Positions 48,109-61,443 are shown, counted from the first letter of the stretch. The stretch: 64,000 nucleotides of DNA from Mesostigma viride (GCA_009746045.1 RPFO01000015.1:2716932-2780931); one strand, 5' to 3'. Numbers and translations: made by a program. The notes: a model not told the origin generated them from the letters alone.

Positions 48109-49334
48109 CCTAGTGCGACCAATGTCCAGGAAAGGCCTCAATTGAGGCGCTTTTTTATAATAGGTGTTGCATGCAGCCAAACAACTTTTTTTCCAAATAT
48201 GAGCATAGGCCATGCATTATTATGATTGTTTTGGGGTTGCCAGCACTTAACATCAGTCCTATAGCCCCAAAATTATTTAATTATGATTTAACAAAACAGG
48301 GTGTTCGCGCGGTGGCACCATAAACACAGGCATGACCATAGATGCAAGCAAAAAAAGGCGCTACACTAAGGAAGTCGGGAAAAATTCGTCCTGAGATCTC
48401 TGAGATTCATCTGATTTTTTTTTTTTGACAAATTCTTGAGAAATCCTGAGAAATCATGAGATGTCCTGAGGAATATCTTGAAGATTGTCCTGAGATTAAT
48501 CCTGAGTTTTCTTGAGATTGTCCCGCTGGAGATTCATCCTGATATTTCGTCTTCACATCTTGGTAAGTGCAGACCTCGGGTCCTGAGATTCTGGTGAAAA
48601 ACTCAGGGTCCTTGAGATTTTTTGAACTTTGTAGTGGAAAATCTTCAGGACAAAATTCAAGGACAATCTCAGGAACAATCTCAGGACAAACTCAGGACAA
48701 TCTCAGGACAAAAAAAAACGAGTCGAAATCTCAAGAAATTCTCAGGAAATCTCAGGACAAAAAAACGTGTAGAATCTCAAGAAAATCAGAACATGCACAT
48801 GCGAATTCTCCAGCCATTCTGGGACAAAAAAAATGGTGTTATCAAGGGACCGTCAGAATACAACAATGGCAAGAATGATTACAAACAGGGGCATGACTCA
48901 CAATCATGCATTTATTACATTGATAAATATCAATGTTACAGGCTTTGCTAGCATCATTTCCACAAGCAAACATGCCTGTCAACTGACATTCGGTAGTTCC
49001 ATGTCTTTGCTGAAAGGGAAAAACTGATTCATTCTGTGGAATTCGGAAAGTTGTGTACATCTTGCACACAATTCTTCACGAGAAGAGTTTCTCAATGCCT
49101 CTCCCATACTGTTCAGAGTCCGCATGTTTCGGTTCTACGTCTTCCTGCAGCGTAGGAGCACAATTAAGAAGGACAATGCAGCAAGGCAGGCCAGAATCAG
49201 AAAGGCTGCAGGATGTGCAAATGTACAGCAATCCAAATGCGAGACCAGTAAAAAATCACGCTCGTACACGAGACAAAAAAATCGCTTTGTAGTGCAAAAA
49301 ATGGATCCTGTGCACCTGAATTGTGAAAACTTAC

Positions 49335-52300
49335 AGCTATTCCAAAACTGGCTTGGACTCGGATTTGATGGCCATGAACTTCTGCTTCTGGCGCATTCAG
49401 CAGCTTCGCAGTGGTTTTGCTTGTGCCGCGCTTCCGGGGTATTTTCTGCACCAGCAAACAGCAGGAGTTTGGACCATTGGGTTGCGCAAGTAGTGCAGAA
49501 AAAGAATACACACAAAACTGCAATGCAACTCAATCAAAGGCATCCACAAATTATAAGAGGTAACATTTCCGTATCTGAGGAGCTGCGGAACTTACACCAT
49601 GGGAATTGGTAGGCTTGAGCAGGTTCTGTTCGGTGCAGAATCTCTCGCGCTTGTTGTTGATGATGGCGTTCTTCGCGTCGAGCTCCTCTTGCATTTTTTT
49701 CAACTGCAACATCATGTTGGCAGCACCGGATTCCAACCGATGACTCTGGGTCCTCCCGTGGAGGGTGGCCAAGTGGGGGCCGGAGGGGCTGGGCACGGCC
49801 GTGGAGGGTGGCAGTTTGGGGCCGGAGGGCTGGCACGGCCGTGGAGGGTGGCAGTGGGGCCGGAGGGGCTGGCAGGCCGTGAGGGTGGCAGCTGTGGGGC
49901 CAGAGGGCTGGCACGGCCGTGGAGGGTGGCAGTGGGGCCAGATGGGGCTGGCACTGGCCGTGGAGGGTGGCAGTGGGGCGCAGAGGGGCCACGGCCTGGA
50001 GGGTGGCAGTGGGGCTGGCAACATCCGGGGCAAGGCACTTGAACTCGTGGTTCGTTTTCTTCTGCTTTCCAGCAGGTCGTTCACGTACATTGCCCACAAT
50101 CACCCATGAGAGCTCGCAGAACCCTCCCTCACCGTAGTGCAATTTCCTCAGATCAAAGCATAACCTTGATTCCTGGCTCATCCCGCGGTTAGGAAACGCA
50201 GCGTCCACGGGGACTTGTTCCGTGGCTGACCACTAAGCCAATGCGGCCTACATCCACACAATCATTCCCGCCAATCTAGCTGCTTGCGCGCCTTCAGCAA
50301 CCATTTTTGAGCTATGAATGGTGCCAACCTGGTACGGTGGTCGTTGTCACCATCTGTTGGAAAGAGGCAACACAGTGGCCTGAAGGGAGCACTGCTTGAT
50401 GTAGTGCATCAACCCGCCAGATCTGAAGGTGGTGGGCAACTGAGCACGTGTCTTATGTGCTGTTTGGCGGCTGTGGAAGGGACGGCAATGTTCTCTTCTA
50501 GAGGCTGCGGCGATGCAGGACTGGATCATTTGTTGCAGATGGGGACTTGGTCTCTGTTGATTCCGCGCGGGCCTTGGAAACTGGCGCTGGTGTCATGCCC
50601 TTCTCTTTGAAGAAGGCCTGCGAGGCATGGCACACATAATTGCAAAGTAAGAGACTTTGGTTGGATCATAAAACATAAACAGGGAATGCATTTACAAATG
50701 GGAAACGGGGAAGCTGCTGTGAGATGTGGGTTTATGTAATGCTATGGTGGCAAACGAACATAGCAAGGTTCCATAATAAGGTTTGGCGAAAAGAGATTAG
50801 AGGTGCATGTCAGTGCAGAAACTGAGATACTTGCTAAGTAAATACAGGTATGCCAATGCAGAAAAGAGACAAGAATAAAACAACCACGATTTGGAGTGAT
50901 CTGAATTACTTACAGGGAAGTGGCCTGGCTGCGTCACAGGGTCATCAGCAGCAGCCCCGGAGTGGGCTTGGGGCAGGGCCTTGAATCGATAACACTGGAG
51001 AAATTCGCATGCCAGCAGAAGCGATAATTGCTTTCGAATAGTGGGGGCTTCAAAACATTTGGACCTGGTTTCAGGTGCAGGATGGGCACCACGCACCGGT
51101 GTCACTGTGCAAGCCACGTCCAACGGCTGGATGAAAAAGGAAAGACACATGCAATTAAAGAAGTCAAAAGTCAGCTTGAATGAAACACAAAGAAAACCAA
51201 TTACCAAAAAAACGTGTGGGCTTATAAAGATTATATGGCATCAAAGTTGTAATTGGGTATAATGCTAAGTTGTTTACAGGCCAGGGAATAGGTGGGATTG
51301 CTTGGATGAATTGAGTATCGCGACGTTAGTTAAGTTTGCCAATTTGGAAGCAACACTGATAAGCGCCCGTATACCAAAGGGGAAAGTAAAAGGGAACTGT
51401 CAGTGCCAGCACGTGGGCAGATAATGGACAGTCTGCTGGGTCTAGTGGGTGGTGGTGGCATGGCCACTTGAGATGGGGGGTGCCTGGCAACGGCTGGACT
51501 CATCATGCGCCTGGTAAGCCGAACTGCCGCGTTGGATAGCGTCGATCTGTGGGTCCTGCAAAAGCTGCAATCTTTGGCGGCCGAGCCTTTCAGCGCGGTC
51601 GAGGGTGCTTGGGAGGCATGCTGTCATGGGTCCCTGGACGGTGACTGCAAAGCAAGTGCTTGGCTTTTTGACGCGACCTGTCCGGTGTGCAGTTTTTTTT
51701 TCTTTGGCTTTTTGTGACGCCCAGTCTGTGGGTTCACCATGGGATATTCCTAAAGAAAAAGCACAGCATCCGAAGGAACATAATAATGGCCACTCCGATC
51801 GAAAACTATCGATGGCGAGTAGAAAGTACGGTTGCACTAAAGATTGCTGACTGCACTCCGGGAGTGCAACGACAAGAATGTGGCGCTGGCAAGCCAAAAA
51901 AAAAATTTTCAAACTCGCGGGGGGCGTTGGAAACGGCAAAGGCAAGCGGAGCCGCCGCCTGTTGGGGCGGGTCGTAGCGGAGCCCCCGCGAGGGGAAATT
52001 ATTTTTTTTGGCTTCCAGGGCCGCTGTAAGCGTTCTCATACAGATTTCTCAAACAGGGCAGCAATAGATGATTTGCATCCCCAAAGGAGGAAGGGAGAAC
52101 AACACGCCGTCATACACAACGGATGCATACAAAGACGGCAGTTCATGAGTAATTACTTTGTTTAATTACTCTGTTTGGGCTGGTTGGTTACGCAAGGCAA
52201 GGCGGGGCACGTTGGCTGTTCAGCCTTAGCCACTCTGTTGGCCAATCTCTTTGCCGCTAGCTGCGCCTCGTGCTTTCGGATGGTATAGACGGCCTTCGCT

Positions 52301-52736
52301 AGCTCCCTTTCAAATCTATCGCTTCAGGCTCAGCGCAAAGCAGGAAGGAATGGGGGAGACTTCACACTGCGGTTGTGGCCTTGTCGGTCCGTTTAGGACT
52401 TCATTCAGTTTCCTGGCTGCTCTCCGCCCGCAACGGCTGCAGAGTACATGGCCCTTTTGGCATCATTTACTCGTCCTGGGCCAGTGCTGGTAAGAAGTCC
52501 CAACAAATGCTGCCTTGAGATCCGACCAGTAACCTCCTTGCAGCAGTCTTGATCTTGGTCCTTCTTTCTAACATAACCCTCCTCAGCAACCACTCCTTCG
52601 ATTGGCGCCGCGACGATTCCCTAAGAGTCCGCAGCCGACAAATTCGGCTTGCAGCCATGCTTAAGAGGGTGTTCCTCTATAACCGCCTTGGCGCCGAAAA
52701 TTTGGCCCCACTTTTGTCAGATCAGGCAGCCACCAT
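49335..52736 (-). pseudogene. second CACTA gene, error-rich copy
   Basis: Matches 30,329-33,518, including the 39-bp proline minisatellite (about 49,755-50,020), the intron foldback repeat (about 51,885-52,022) and the start codon region at 52,734-52,736. The segment 51,240-51,500 holds extra material and strong divergence relative to 32,215-32,350. Confidence 0.65.
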
Positions 52737-53619
52737 TCTTCCCCATCTAACCAGGCCACCCCACCCAGCCGACATTAAGCGTTTGCGTGCTCCATCCTTG
52801 GCGGCGTTGCCATTTCTTAATCACAAGGCCGCAAGTTTTGAATCCGCCTGAGTACGGCACTGTGCTAATTGCGGGTGTCATTTTTGCGGCGGCAAAAGGA
52901 CTCCGTCCGATCTTGGCCCCATCTACGCGTCAATACATCTCTTCCAGGCGGAAGTCGACAGGATCTTACTTTAGGAGCGAATCCTGCTGATCTGAACGCC
53001 ATGGCGCAGTATGCGGATTCGGGAAATCGGTATTTTAGTAATCCAATTAGAACCAGAGGGGTGAAATAAGAAATAAGTATCACCGAATCCCCCTGAATGA
53101 AAGTCCGTTCACACATCTGGTGTGAGGTTTGACGGCTAAGGGGCTAATAAGACACAAAGTATCGGGATTCGGCTCTCACTGCCATGGTGTTAAACGGTGC
53201 AAAGTGAATCATAGTTCGAGTAAGGATTGAATCCGCATGCAAGAAGCTTAGGCGGTTACATAGGATTAGCCCGGCAAATTGGACGGTTAACATAACTGAG
53301 CAATACATGCCGCGGGATATGGCCCACGCGGTCGTTGGCTAGCGTCGACAGTCAGACCGCGGTCGTGCGCCCCTTCGTTCCTTAGCTTTTAGGCATGCAG
53401 GAACAGCAGCCGGGGGCCACGAAAACACCTCGTTGCCTGCGCCATGGGCGTAGCCATGGGCGGCCAGTCAACGAGGAGGGCGCCGCGCCCGCCTTGGCCG
53501 CGGGCCGCTTTGCTGCGGGCCCTCCGTTGCTGCCGCCATTGGTTGTTTAAGTAGTCCTTTTCAACGCATGGAGAACAAGGTCTTTGACGACTTCCCTCAT
53601 GGAGGGTCGGGGCCGATGG

Positions 53620-56600
53620 AGTAACCGAACTGGGCCTGAGGCAGCTATGGAATTCGCCACGGAATTTCGATGCTGCTGCAAACAGAGTACATTTTGGGAG
53701 ACGCCCTTTATAACCGCCAGGATCTAACGTTCCAGCTGTTGTGGCGGCCCTGACAAACTGCTACGGATTGGCAATGGGGCCACAGGAGGCTGTACTCCGG
53801 AATTCGCGGACCGCACCAGCTGGCCCCTTTTTAGGTTCTCTCCTACCACCTGGGCACATGTCCCTTGCCGGCTTTCTGTTGAGGCGCTGAGACGCCTGTT
53901 GCGAGACTCTTGGGCTTGGAACGTATAAAAGTATACGATGCGTGCAAGTGTGAACGATTTTATGTTTACCAAAGATAAGGATCTCCAGCAGTGCCCAAAG
54001 TGGCGCCGACCTCGTTTTATGAGATATACACAGACCAGCGGCATGGTGTTAAATACGAGGAGCCCTATCGGCAAAGTCAGAGTTTTTTCCTTTGCGGAAC
54101 AGGGGTTCGGGGCTGGTTTCAGAAATGGAGACGATTGTCCAAAGGGCAACTGAGGTATGCAGGAGAAGAAAAGAAAACAAGGATGCAGATTCGCCGACAG
54201 CGGATGTCGACGAGTCAAAGGTTTGTGATCCAATAGCCTCTACATCTTGGCCATTGCCTGTTTTTTTTTTTATCTTTGCTGCCGATGAAGTTACACACGC
54301 CGCGTTTACTTTGGTATGGTAGAGCTAAGAACGTTTAGTAACCCTGAATCTTTGCTATTGGAATCTTGCCTGCAAGGTTCAGTGGTCGTGTTAAGAGATG
54401 TTCTGTATTTCTTACCGTTGCTTTCAATGCAATTCTTCTGTTGGTTAGTTCTTTTCCATTGCCTGTTTTCTTTTTGCAGATTGTCCCGGCTGGTACAACA
54501 TGTAAAAAAACTTTACCACCCGCGTTTCGTACTGAGGCTGCGTAATCTTATATTAAATTCGGGATGGCGGTTGACGGAGTGTGTCCGCGTAGCTTTATGG
54601 GAAACTATTGCTTGCTGGCCAGCTTTTATGGCTTGCTACAATTTACCTGAAGTGGGTATTTGTTTCAATCAAGAACTTCTCACCTATCGGTTCTTGCTAT
54701 AAAGTGCCGCAAGGGCAGGCCTCCAAAAAGAATGCAGGTGTACTGGGAGTTGGGGTTGATGAGCTTGGGCGATGTTGGAAATGGTTTTTTATGTATGCGA
54801 CATCGTAGGATGACCAGGGCGGCCAGTTACAAACCTGTGCGGCCTGCAGGCGCTCCTACTGTGGGTAATCACGACTACCCGCTTTTGCAAAGGGTCACTA
54901 AACATCCCAGATGCCTGGGATATACTGCGGGCGGCTGCAATGTTTTACATGGGCCAGAAATGGGAAGCAACTTTTTTTTTCCAAGGGAAAGCTTGTGTAC
55001 TTAGGTGGCATTCCTAAACGCTTTGAAGGAAGGTGACCCTAGCGCGGCCATCCGGGGACTGGAGGCTGCCCCTCCAGAAATGGATTATGATGGGTACTGA
55101 AATAAATTGTCGGAAGAGTGGGGGTTGCAACCTGAAATATTTTGGCAGCCTGCCCGTACTGGACGCAAGCTTGGTTAATTCGCATCTGGTGGTGATTTCA
55201 ACCTTGGCCCGAATCTGGCCTGCTCCGAATAGTCCAACTGCACCGCGGTAAGTAGCCGCGACAGTGTTTCTTTTTTTTTTTTCTAGTGTGCAGTTTGTAA
55301 AGCTTTGTCATATGCAAGGGACAAATTTTTGTTAACATACTTGTTGTTGATTATTGTTGGTGCGTTTCGTTGATATTGTGGTTGTCTTTGTGGCCTTTTT
55401 TTATTATGTGGCAGGGAAAGCCATACCGCTGTGCTGTTCGAGCAAGGCTGCAAGACAACTGGGCCTTAATCAGGGAGCTCTGGTTACCACGGAAGAGGTG
55501 GAGAAAGTGGCGAAGAACGTGGTCCGGACATAAGCATAAAGAAAAAATTCTCGACTATCCACCATGTCAACTCACGGTCGGAGGGAAAGCGGCCACCCGT
55601 GGTATGTCTGTGGATGTGTATTATGCCTTTTTATTGGAATTGGGTTTTTGGATGTTGTTTGTTTGGTATTTTTATAAGTGTTTCATGTTGTCATCTGGCC
55701 GAAGATTGCTTATTTTGCTTGTGTTGGGTCCAAAGATCCCATGACGTAGTCCCACTGTCTTTAAGAAGGTTTCTGTGTAGCCGACATCAAAAACCAAGTG
55801 CCCCCTTGGTTAGGTAAACATGTTGCTTGTAGACTTTCCTTTCATTTTTCCAAAACTATTTATGGGTTTAGTGTCAGGATTTGGCCTGGAGCATTTTTGG
55901 GCTGACGTGTTTGGCCACTCCTGAAATTCGCCCTTCTGACTAATTTTCTAATCAAAATTGTCAAATGTGATCGGGTTTACATCTGTGTATATTACCATGT
56001 TTTTCTGGTTGAATTCAGAGGTGGAAAGGCGTTCGACCGCCTCCACCAGACTATCCTGGGCGGTACCACCGGTCTCCCCGTCGAACGGATAAGCCCGTGC
56101 GGGAAAAGGATGAAGATGAAAACAAGTGACAAACAAGTACTTGTGCTTGTTGTTGCCGGTCCGTGTTGCGCAATCGCGTTTGCATCCGGATGCCCGCGCG
56201 GCATTGTCCAGCTGTCTGTGGCCTTTTAAAATGCTGTAATTTTCAGCAGGTGCCTACTCAATCGCAAGTTAGTCGAAGTGGGCGAAATGATGGTGAGTAG
56301 CGGTGGTAGCATTAGAGTGTGGTTTATGCAGCGGTCAGAATGTTAAGATCGGTCCATGCTGCATCTCACTTACTTGGCGGAACATTCCGGTATGCTGGCC
56401 TGCCTGATGGCCGGAGGCATGACATGGGGTGAGCGCCAAATGGCGGTGATTAGCTTTGGCATTGTCCAACAGAACGTGGAATGCTCCATGGGAACTTCTT
56501 CATGGAACCTTCGAGGCGGCATTGAACATCTGAGCTAAACACTTCACGCGGGCCAGAGCTGTGTGGGTAAGTTTTTTAAAACAAATTTCGTGTTTGCTTG

Positions 56601-58405
56601 GCTGCATGCACATTTCCCATGTTTCAGCGAGTGTTTCTAGCAGGTTAGTGGTTAATGCAAACATGTACTTACGTCTTTTTTTTTTCTATTTGGTTCATGT
56701 GTTTTTTTTTTTTCAGGGTCAGGCTCCCGTCTGTGTGGGCATTTCTGGAAACTGATCCGTCCAGTGTATTTATGCCGAGCATGCGCTTTCGCAACAAGCA
56801 TATACTCTCTCTGAGTCCGAGCAGCTTGAGGCCTTAAGTTACTACCCTGGATTTGCACTTCAGCATGGCCACATACGAGCCCGGATATGGGAATTGAAAA
56901 TTCCTGGTGAAGTTTCTTGTAGAAACCGATGCTACAATTTGTACACCCTCGCATTGGCCATTTTAAATTCCGATTCAGCCGAAAGGAGGGTGGTACATCT
57001 TGCAACGCATGTACATAGGATCTATCATCATGTTTCCTGCATTCTTCTGATTTTGCTTACTCGTGCTTAATTGTGGTTGATTTTCTAATTTCAGCAGTGA
57101 CATTCTTATGGGTCCTTGAGTCTAAACAGCAATATCTGGTTTGTGCATGCAATGATGAAGATGCTTTTTTTCACTATGTTGATAATTGTATGAAAGTGGG
57201 CCCTATGTTTGATTAGTTATGTTTAATTGATTTTGCAATGTGATGTCCGTTATTCCGCCCTTTGTCAACTTGCAGGCGTCGGCTCGTTCACGGTTGGCAA
57301 CCTGGCGTGGTTGAAGCAATGGATCACCAGCAAAACCAGGAGCCACGCCTCCCACGATGATTACGGCCGGCGGTGTGTGGCATGGAGCCCTCTGCTTGTG
57401 ACGAGGCATGACTCCATCACATCAATGGCAGCCATTACCCCCTAGGACCTGCAGCGCCGACTTCACAAACTGTTCGCCATCGCAACTCGGGAAGTAATGG
57501 TTTTAATGGTAAAGAGGGGGTTTAGGTATGGCCGCATCACAACACTTCTGCATATTTCCTCCGTGCCCCGACGGAGGATGGAGTAGGAAGTTTTTTAGAA
57601 GGTCGATCTGTTTGGATGTTCGGTTCTCGTGAAAAAGAGCCTCCCTTTAAGAGGGATTTGAGCGCTTATACCTTTAGGGGAGCGAGCGCCAAGGCAGCGA
57701 TGCTTTAGTCCTTCCCGGGAGTGTATGTCAGTTTTTGGTTTTGTAGTTGATATCGAGTATGCACCTGAGGATATGCCATCCGTGCACTGTAAAATTGCCG
57801 GGCAAATTGGTAAGGAAACGTGTAGTGCAGCCCAGTCATGTATTATCCCACGTGCTGGCAGGTGCTCATCAGCTGAGAACACAGCGTGTATGCTGATATG
57901 AACCCTGCAAGCGCAAGGTCGACACTGTGGGTGTTAAGCGAAGAGACATGAACAACACGAAGGTCCGTTCACAGGTATGCACTGCCCATAGATCCACAAG
58001 CAACACTGCAACGCATCGGCTGCGGAGCCACATCAGCAATCCACTGGCACCCTAATCGCTCACTGCACTGTTGCAAGCGCACTGTTGGCCACATTGGTAG
58101 AGGCCACAAGCAACTAGCACTGCACCAAGTCCGCTCAAGTGGCAAGCGCACTGCTGTTTTGGCACATTGGTAGAGCCACAGCAACCAACTGCAATCCAAG
58201 TCGCTCACGTGGCAAGCCGCAACGTTGGCACATTTTGGTTAGAACCACAAGCAACCCACTGGCACCAGCCGCTGCCGTGGAGCGCACTGAGTACTTGCGG
58301 ACACATTGGTAGAAACACACACAGCCGGCTCCCAAACCGCTTCCGCGTGGCAATAGCATTGCTGGCCAAGTCCAATGGCAAGCGGCTAGTGCATAGCGGC
58401 AATAG
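53620..58405 (+). pseudogene. TNP2-type transposase, error-rich copy
   Basis: Matches 34,351-38,880. Family motifs are recognisable in rotating frames (exon 2 region about 54,481-55,250, last exon from about 57,277). At about 56,440 it carries CGCCAAATGGCGG, one A more than the first copy, which restores the transposase frame there. The 63-bp repeats are present at about 58,020-58,330. Confidence 0.65.
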
Positions 58406-59271
58406 CCTGAATGGTGCGCTCTTCGTGCCCGACCTGCTGATACCCAACCCTTAGTTGGAAAAAGTGCTCTAGATGCTACATTCCCCCCTCACTCAAAGCG
58501 GCTGCCCATGGACACATGAATAGGGGCACACAGTCCCACACATATAATACGGCAACACATGCCAACAAAGAAGGTCCTTATGAGCTAATAATCCCAAACA
58601 GTATAGAGGTAGGGTAACGGCAACAACACGTGCTGTACACGCACGGAGCAACATAAATATGCCATCTCGAAATAAATGACACCAACATCACGTTTTACGC
58701 CAAATAAACGGGGTGAGCAAACAAACATGGCAACAAATGCCGCACAAAGAAGGTACAATACAACCTTCAACACAAGACACAGTGGCCATAACAGATAAAC
58801 ACGCTTCATAGCAAAGAAAACAGGACGTGCAAAACATTACCGCCACAAAGGCGAACACAGGTAACGATTACTTCGTCACGATTCACAAATCAATGCCCGA
58901 GAGTAAGTAAACATAACGTCCGACATTACAGGCTATGCCGAAATGCACAGCCGAATTCGACACAAAGGACGTAAGCATTTGCATACAAGCAATGCTCTCA
59001 TCAGCACAAAACAAAATAACACACGCGTCACAGGCACTTGACTCACGAAAACAAGTCATAGACGACGATACAGCGGCGCTTCACTACGCCGCAGACCAGT
59101 GCCACAAATAGCGTGCAAAAACTCTGGAGATACACTCCAGGTACGTAAAAAACGTCTCGTGGGAACAATACCAAAATGCGTGGGCCATTGCCACTGAACG
59201 CATGGCAAAATAAACACATAATTGCTGGAAGAACACACAGAAAGAACCAGAAAACGCAGGCTTACGGCGCC
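58406..59271. other. spacer, duplicate of 20,118-20,985
   Basis: The first 48 bp are the end of the plus-strand copia-like fragment (NGALFVPDLLIPNP). The remainder is the noncoding spacer. The small hydrophobic minus-strand frame here (58,585-58,809) diverges in its last third from that in the first copy because of the 2-bp loss. Confidence 0.6.
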
Positions 59272-60714
59272 TCACAATTTCCAGCAAACACGACACAAAA
59301 GTCGACATACAAGTTCATTTCCCACAGACAAAACATTAGGGCAACCTTGAGGAGTGGGGTCTGTGCATCCTGGGCGACAATTTCCAAGGGTCGTTGCAGC
59401 TAGCGCAGTTGCAAATGCCATGGCCTGGCCGAACACCGTAAACTGAACGCCGTGATATACCTTGGCAGCATTTTGCACCTGAGTTGACCGTTGCTTGACA
59501 GCACTGTGGCTGACAGGTCGCTGTCCACGTCGTTGTCGGCTCGCTCGAGGCCTCGCGCCAGCACCGGACTTGGCAGTCCAGGACTTGAAAAAATTTTGCA
59601 GCTCGGTCGATTTCGCCCTCGCGCCACGATTTTGTTCCCCCTCAGTTAGGCTGGCAGCGTTCGAGCGCCGCGCCTTTGGTCTGGTCGCCGGACTTGGGTT
59701 ACTAGCACCAGTGTCACCTGGTATGCTGGCGGCGACAACGCGCTCCGCCTGCACTGGGCCGGTCTGGACCGCGGTTTCTGGAAGTACTTCAGCGTCTGAC
59801 ACGGACTTCGCCATTGTGCTGGAAACTTCTCGAATTGGCGTGAACTCCCACTGGGCCGGCGCAGAGTATAAAAAGCCACGCAGTGTGCGAGTAATGCCCA
59901 GTACGCCGCCCCCGATCCCGCATACACAGGCAAGCATGGCCAGTATGACCGTTAGGCCCACGGCCAGCCACTCCGCCGCATGTCCCGAGGCACGTGAGAT
60001 GCTGCGCTCGCTGCTCGCCATTTTCTGCCCTTGACAGGCAGCGTCGACGTGCTTGAAGCTCGTCGCCGAAGATTTCAGCTCTGGGATGGCGTCCATCGCT
60101 GCGTCCGCACCGCGCGCGGGCAAAAAGTAGGCGTTGTTCCTCGTCACGATGCTGCAGGGCCTGCTGTCCAGCACAGCAACCCGCTTGGCGAGGTCGACGT
60201 TGTGGCCATCCTTGACGAGCTGGCCGACAGATAAAAGTCGGGTGCTCAGCTTTGGAACGAGCAGCGCGTTTTGGAGGTGCACCTCTGCCTCCTGGCCCGG
60301 CAGCTTCAGCTTGACAGTCCCGATGGCTGTCGCCTTCAGTTTGCCGCCTGAGCCGGCGATTTTCCTGTTGTGAGGGTGCAGGCACACGAAATCCGACGGG
60401 CATGGCGTCATGTGACAGCTTGCTGCAGAATCCAGCACCCAGCTGGTCGGCGCCTTCTTTTCATATTGCGTGAGTGCAGCAGTGTCCGACGGCGATGGCG
60501 ACTCGGCGATGGTGGCGAAGACGAAGCCGGACGGCAGCTCTGCAGCCTCCTGGGTGATGTGCGCCTCGCTGGCACCTGGTGAGTGCCCCTTTCTCGCCGC
60601 TGATGTCGCGTGGTTCCGACGCGTCGCCTGGTTCTTGCGTTCTTGCTTAAGCTCCGGATGCTTCTCCCATGGCACTGGGCCTCCACGTGCCCGAGCTTCT
60701 TGCAGTGATAGCAC
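59272..60714 (-). CDS. copia-like protease ORF with transmembrane extension, duplicate
   Basis: A 480-residue frame identical to 20,986-22,431 except for a missing His (SAVKQRS in place of SAVKHQRS). It keeps the DSAAS protease motif, the LLSVGQLVKDGHNVDL stretch and the transmembrane segment (about 249-273). The in-frame deletion leaves the reading frame open, compatible with but not proof of selection, since the copies are so young. Confidence 0.7.
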   Translation of the reverse strand: MLSLQEARARGGPVPWEKHPELKQERKNQATRRNHATSAARKGHSPGASEAHITQEAAELPSGFVFATIAESPSPSDTAALTQYEKKAPTSWVLDSAASCHMTPCPSDFVCLHPHNRKIAGSGGKLKATAIGTVKLKLPGQEAEVHLQNALLVPKLSTRLLSVGQLVKDGHNVDLAKRVAVLDSRPCSIVTRNNAYFLPARGADAAMDAIPELKSSATSFKHVDAACQGQKMASSERSISRASGHAAEWLAVGLTVILAMLACVCGIGGGVLGITRTLRGFLYSAPAQWEFTPIREVSSTMAKSVSDAEVLPETAVQTGPVQAERVVAASIPGDTGASNPSPATRPKARRSNAASLTEGEQNRGARAKSTELQNFFKSWTAKSGAGARPRASRQRRGQRPVSHSAVKQRSTQVQNAAKVYHGVQFTVFGQAMAFATALAATTLGNCRPGCTDPTPQGCPNVLSVGNELVCRLLCRVCWKL

Positions 60715-61433
60715 CGCTTTCCTCCACCTTTCTTGGTAGTAGTGTGAAAAGCCTGGCCGTCCGATGAGCTCTCCTTCTTTGCTTCAGCAGAACGCCCTCC
60801 CATCAGCATGTCCTCCGCCTCCAGCAGCGCAGCCTTGACCTCCTCCAAGTTGTCCTCCTCCTTGAAATGCACCGATATCAGCGCAGGGCGATATTTGTCT
60901 GGCAGGCCGCTCTTGAGAATGGCTGCGAAGTCTTGGTCACTCATGACTCCCCCCACAGCACGGTACTCCGCCAGCAGCAGCAGTCCCCTTAGGATATACT
61001 GCCCCATGGTCTCCCCTGGCTTCATTTGCAGCCTGTGCAGCTGGACCCTGAGGTCCATCCGGTGGCTCTTGGTGAGCTTTTGCTGCTCGTAGACCTCCCT
61101 CATCATGCAGCGTCTTGTAGAGCTTGCTGCCAGATTGGTCCGGCACGAGCGATAGGATGCGCCTCGCTTCTCCAACAAGTGCAGCTGAGATGACAAGGCC
61201 GACAGCCATGTGAGCCTTGGGGTCCTCCTTGGTGCCAAGCAGAACATCCTTAACCCCGTAGAAGCGACAGAAGCCGCAAGGGATGTCTTGGTCTCCTCCC
61301 AGCCACGTAAACTTGTGCCATCAAATTTCAGCACCATCTTGGAGCACACATTCAGCATAGGAGTGTAGTCCACCTCGCTTGCCATGGAGCTTGTAACTGG
61401 GCTGGGTTTCTTGGTGGTCTTCTTGGAGCTCAT
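60408..61433 (-). pseudogene. gag: copia-like Gag, frameshifted, duplicate
   Basis: Same sequence and the same frame breaks as 22,125-23,150, so these breaks predate the duplication or come from shared source sequence. Start codon at 61,433. Confidence 0.75.
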
Positions 61434-61443
61434 GAACAATCCT

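Larger units (their letters stand above)
41370..58405 (+). other. error-rich copy of 22,610-38,880, probably unpolished long-read gap fill
   Basis: Follows the order of 22,610-38,880 base for base but with single-base insertions and deletions every 10-25 bases, in coding, noncoding and LTR sequence alike. Real old duplicates show mostly substitutions and spare conserved codons; this shows mostly indels with no regard to function, the signature of raw single-molecule reads. Left junction: GGCAGGCCGCTCTTGAGAA at about 41,388. Right junction at 58,405/58,406 jumps from the transposase tail to a clean copy of 20,118. All genes below in this block are broken for this reason. Confidence 0.85.
48109..58405 (+). 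mobile_element. outer TIR element with nested CACTA, error-rich and incomplete copy
   Basis: The TIR starts at 48,109 (CCTAGTGCGACC, one extra G) and the CACTA element at 48,364. The copy ends inside the transposase tail at 58,405, so the right ends of both elements are missing. The nesting order equals that of the first copy, so duplication (or haplotype split) came after both insertions. Confidence 0.7.

Noticed and set aside
42860..58400. Old, mutationally decayed duplication
   Set aside because: Differences are mainly single-base indels regardless of coding function and end abruptly at clean flanks, unlike decay by substitution.
58167..58454. 95-residue ORF across 58,405
   Set aside because: It joins the error-rich transposase tail to the clean copia fragment and is a chimera of the junction.
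59495..60034. Plus-strand 179-residue ORF (also at 21,212-21,751)
   Set aside because: Lies antisense to the protease/transmembrane frame, which has recognisable copia motifs; the plus frame has none.
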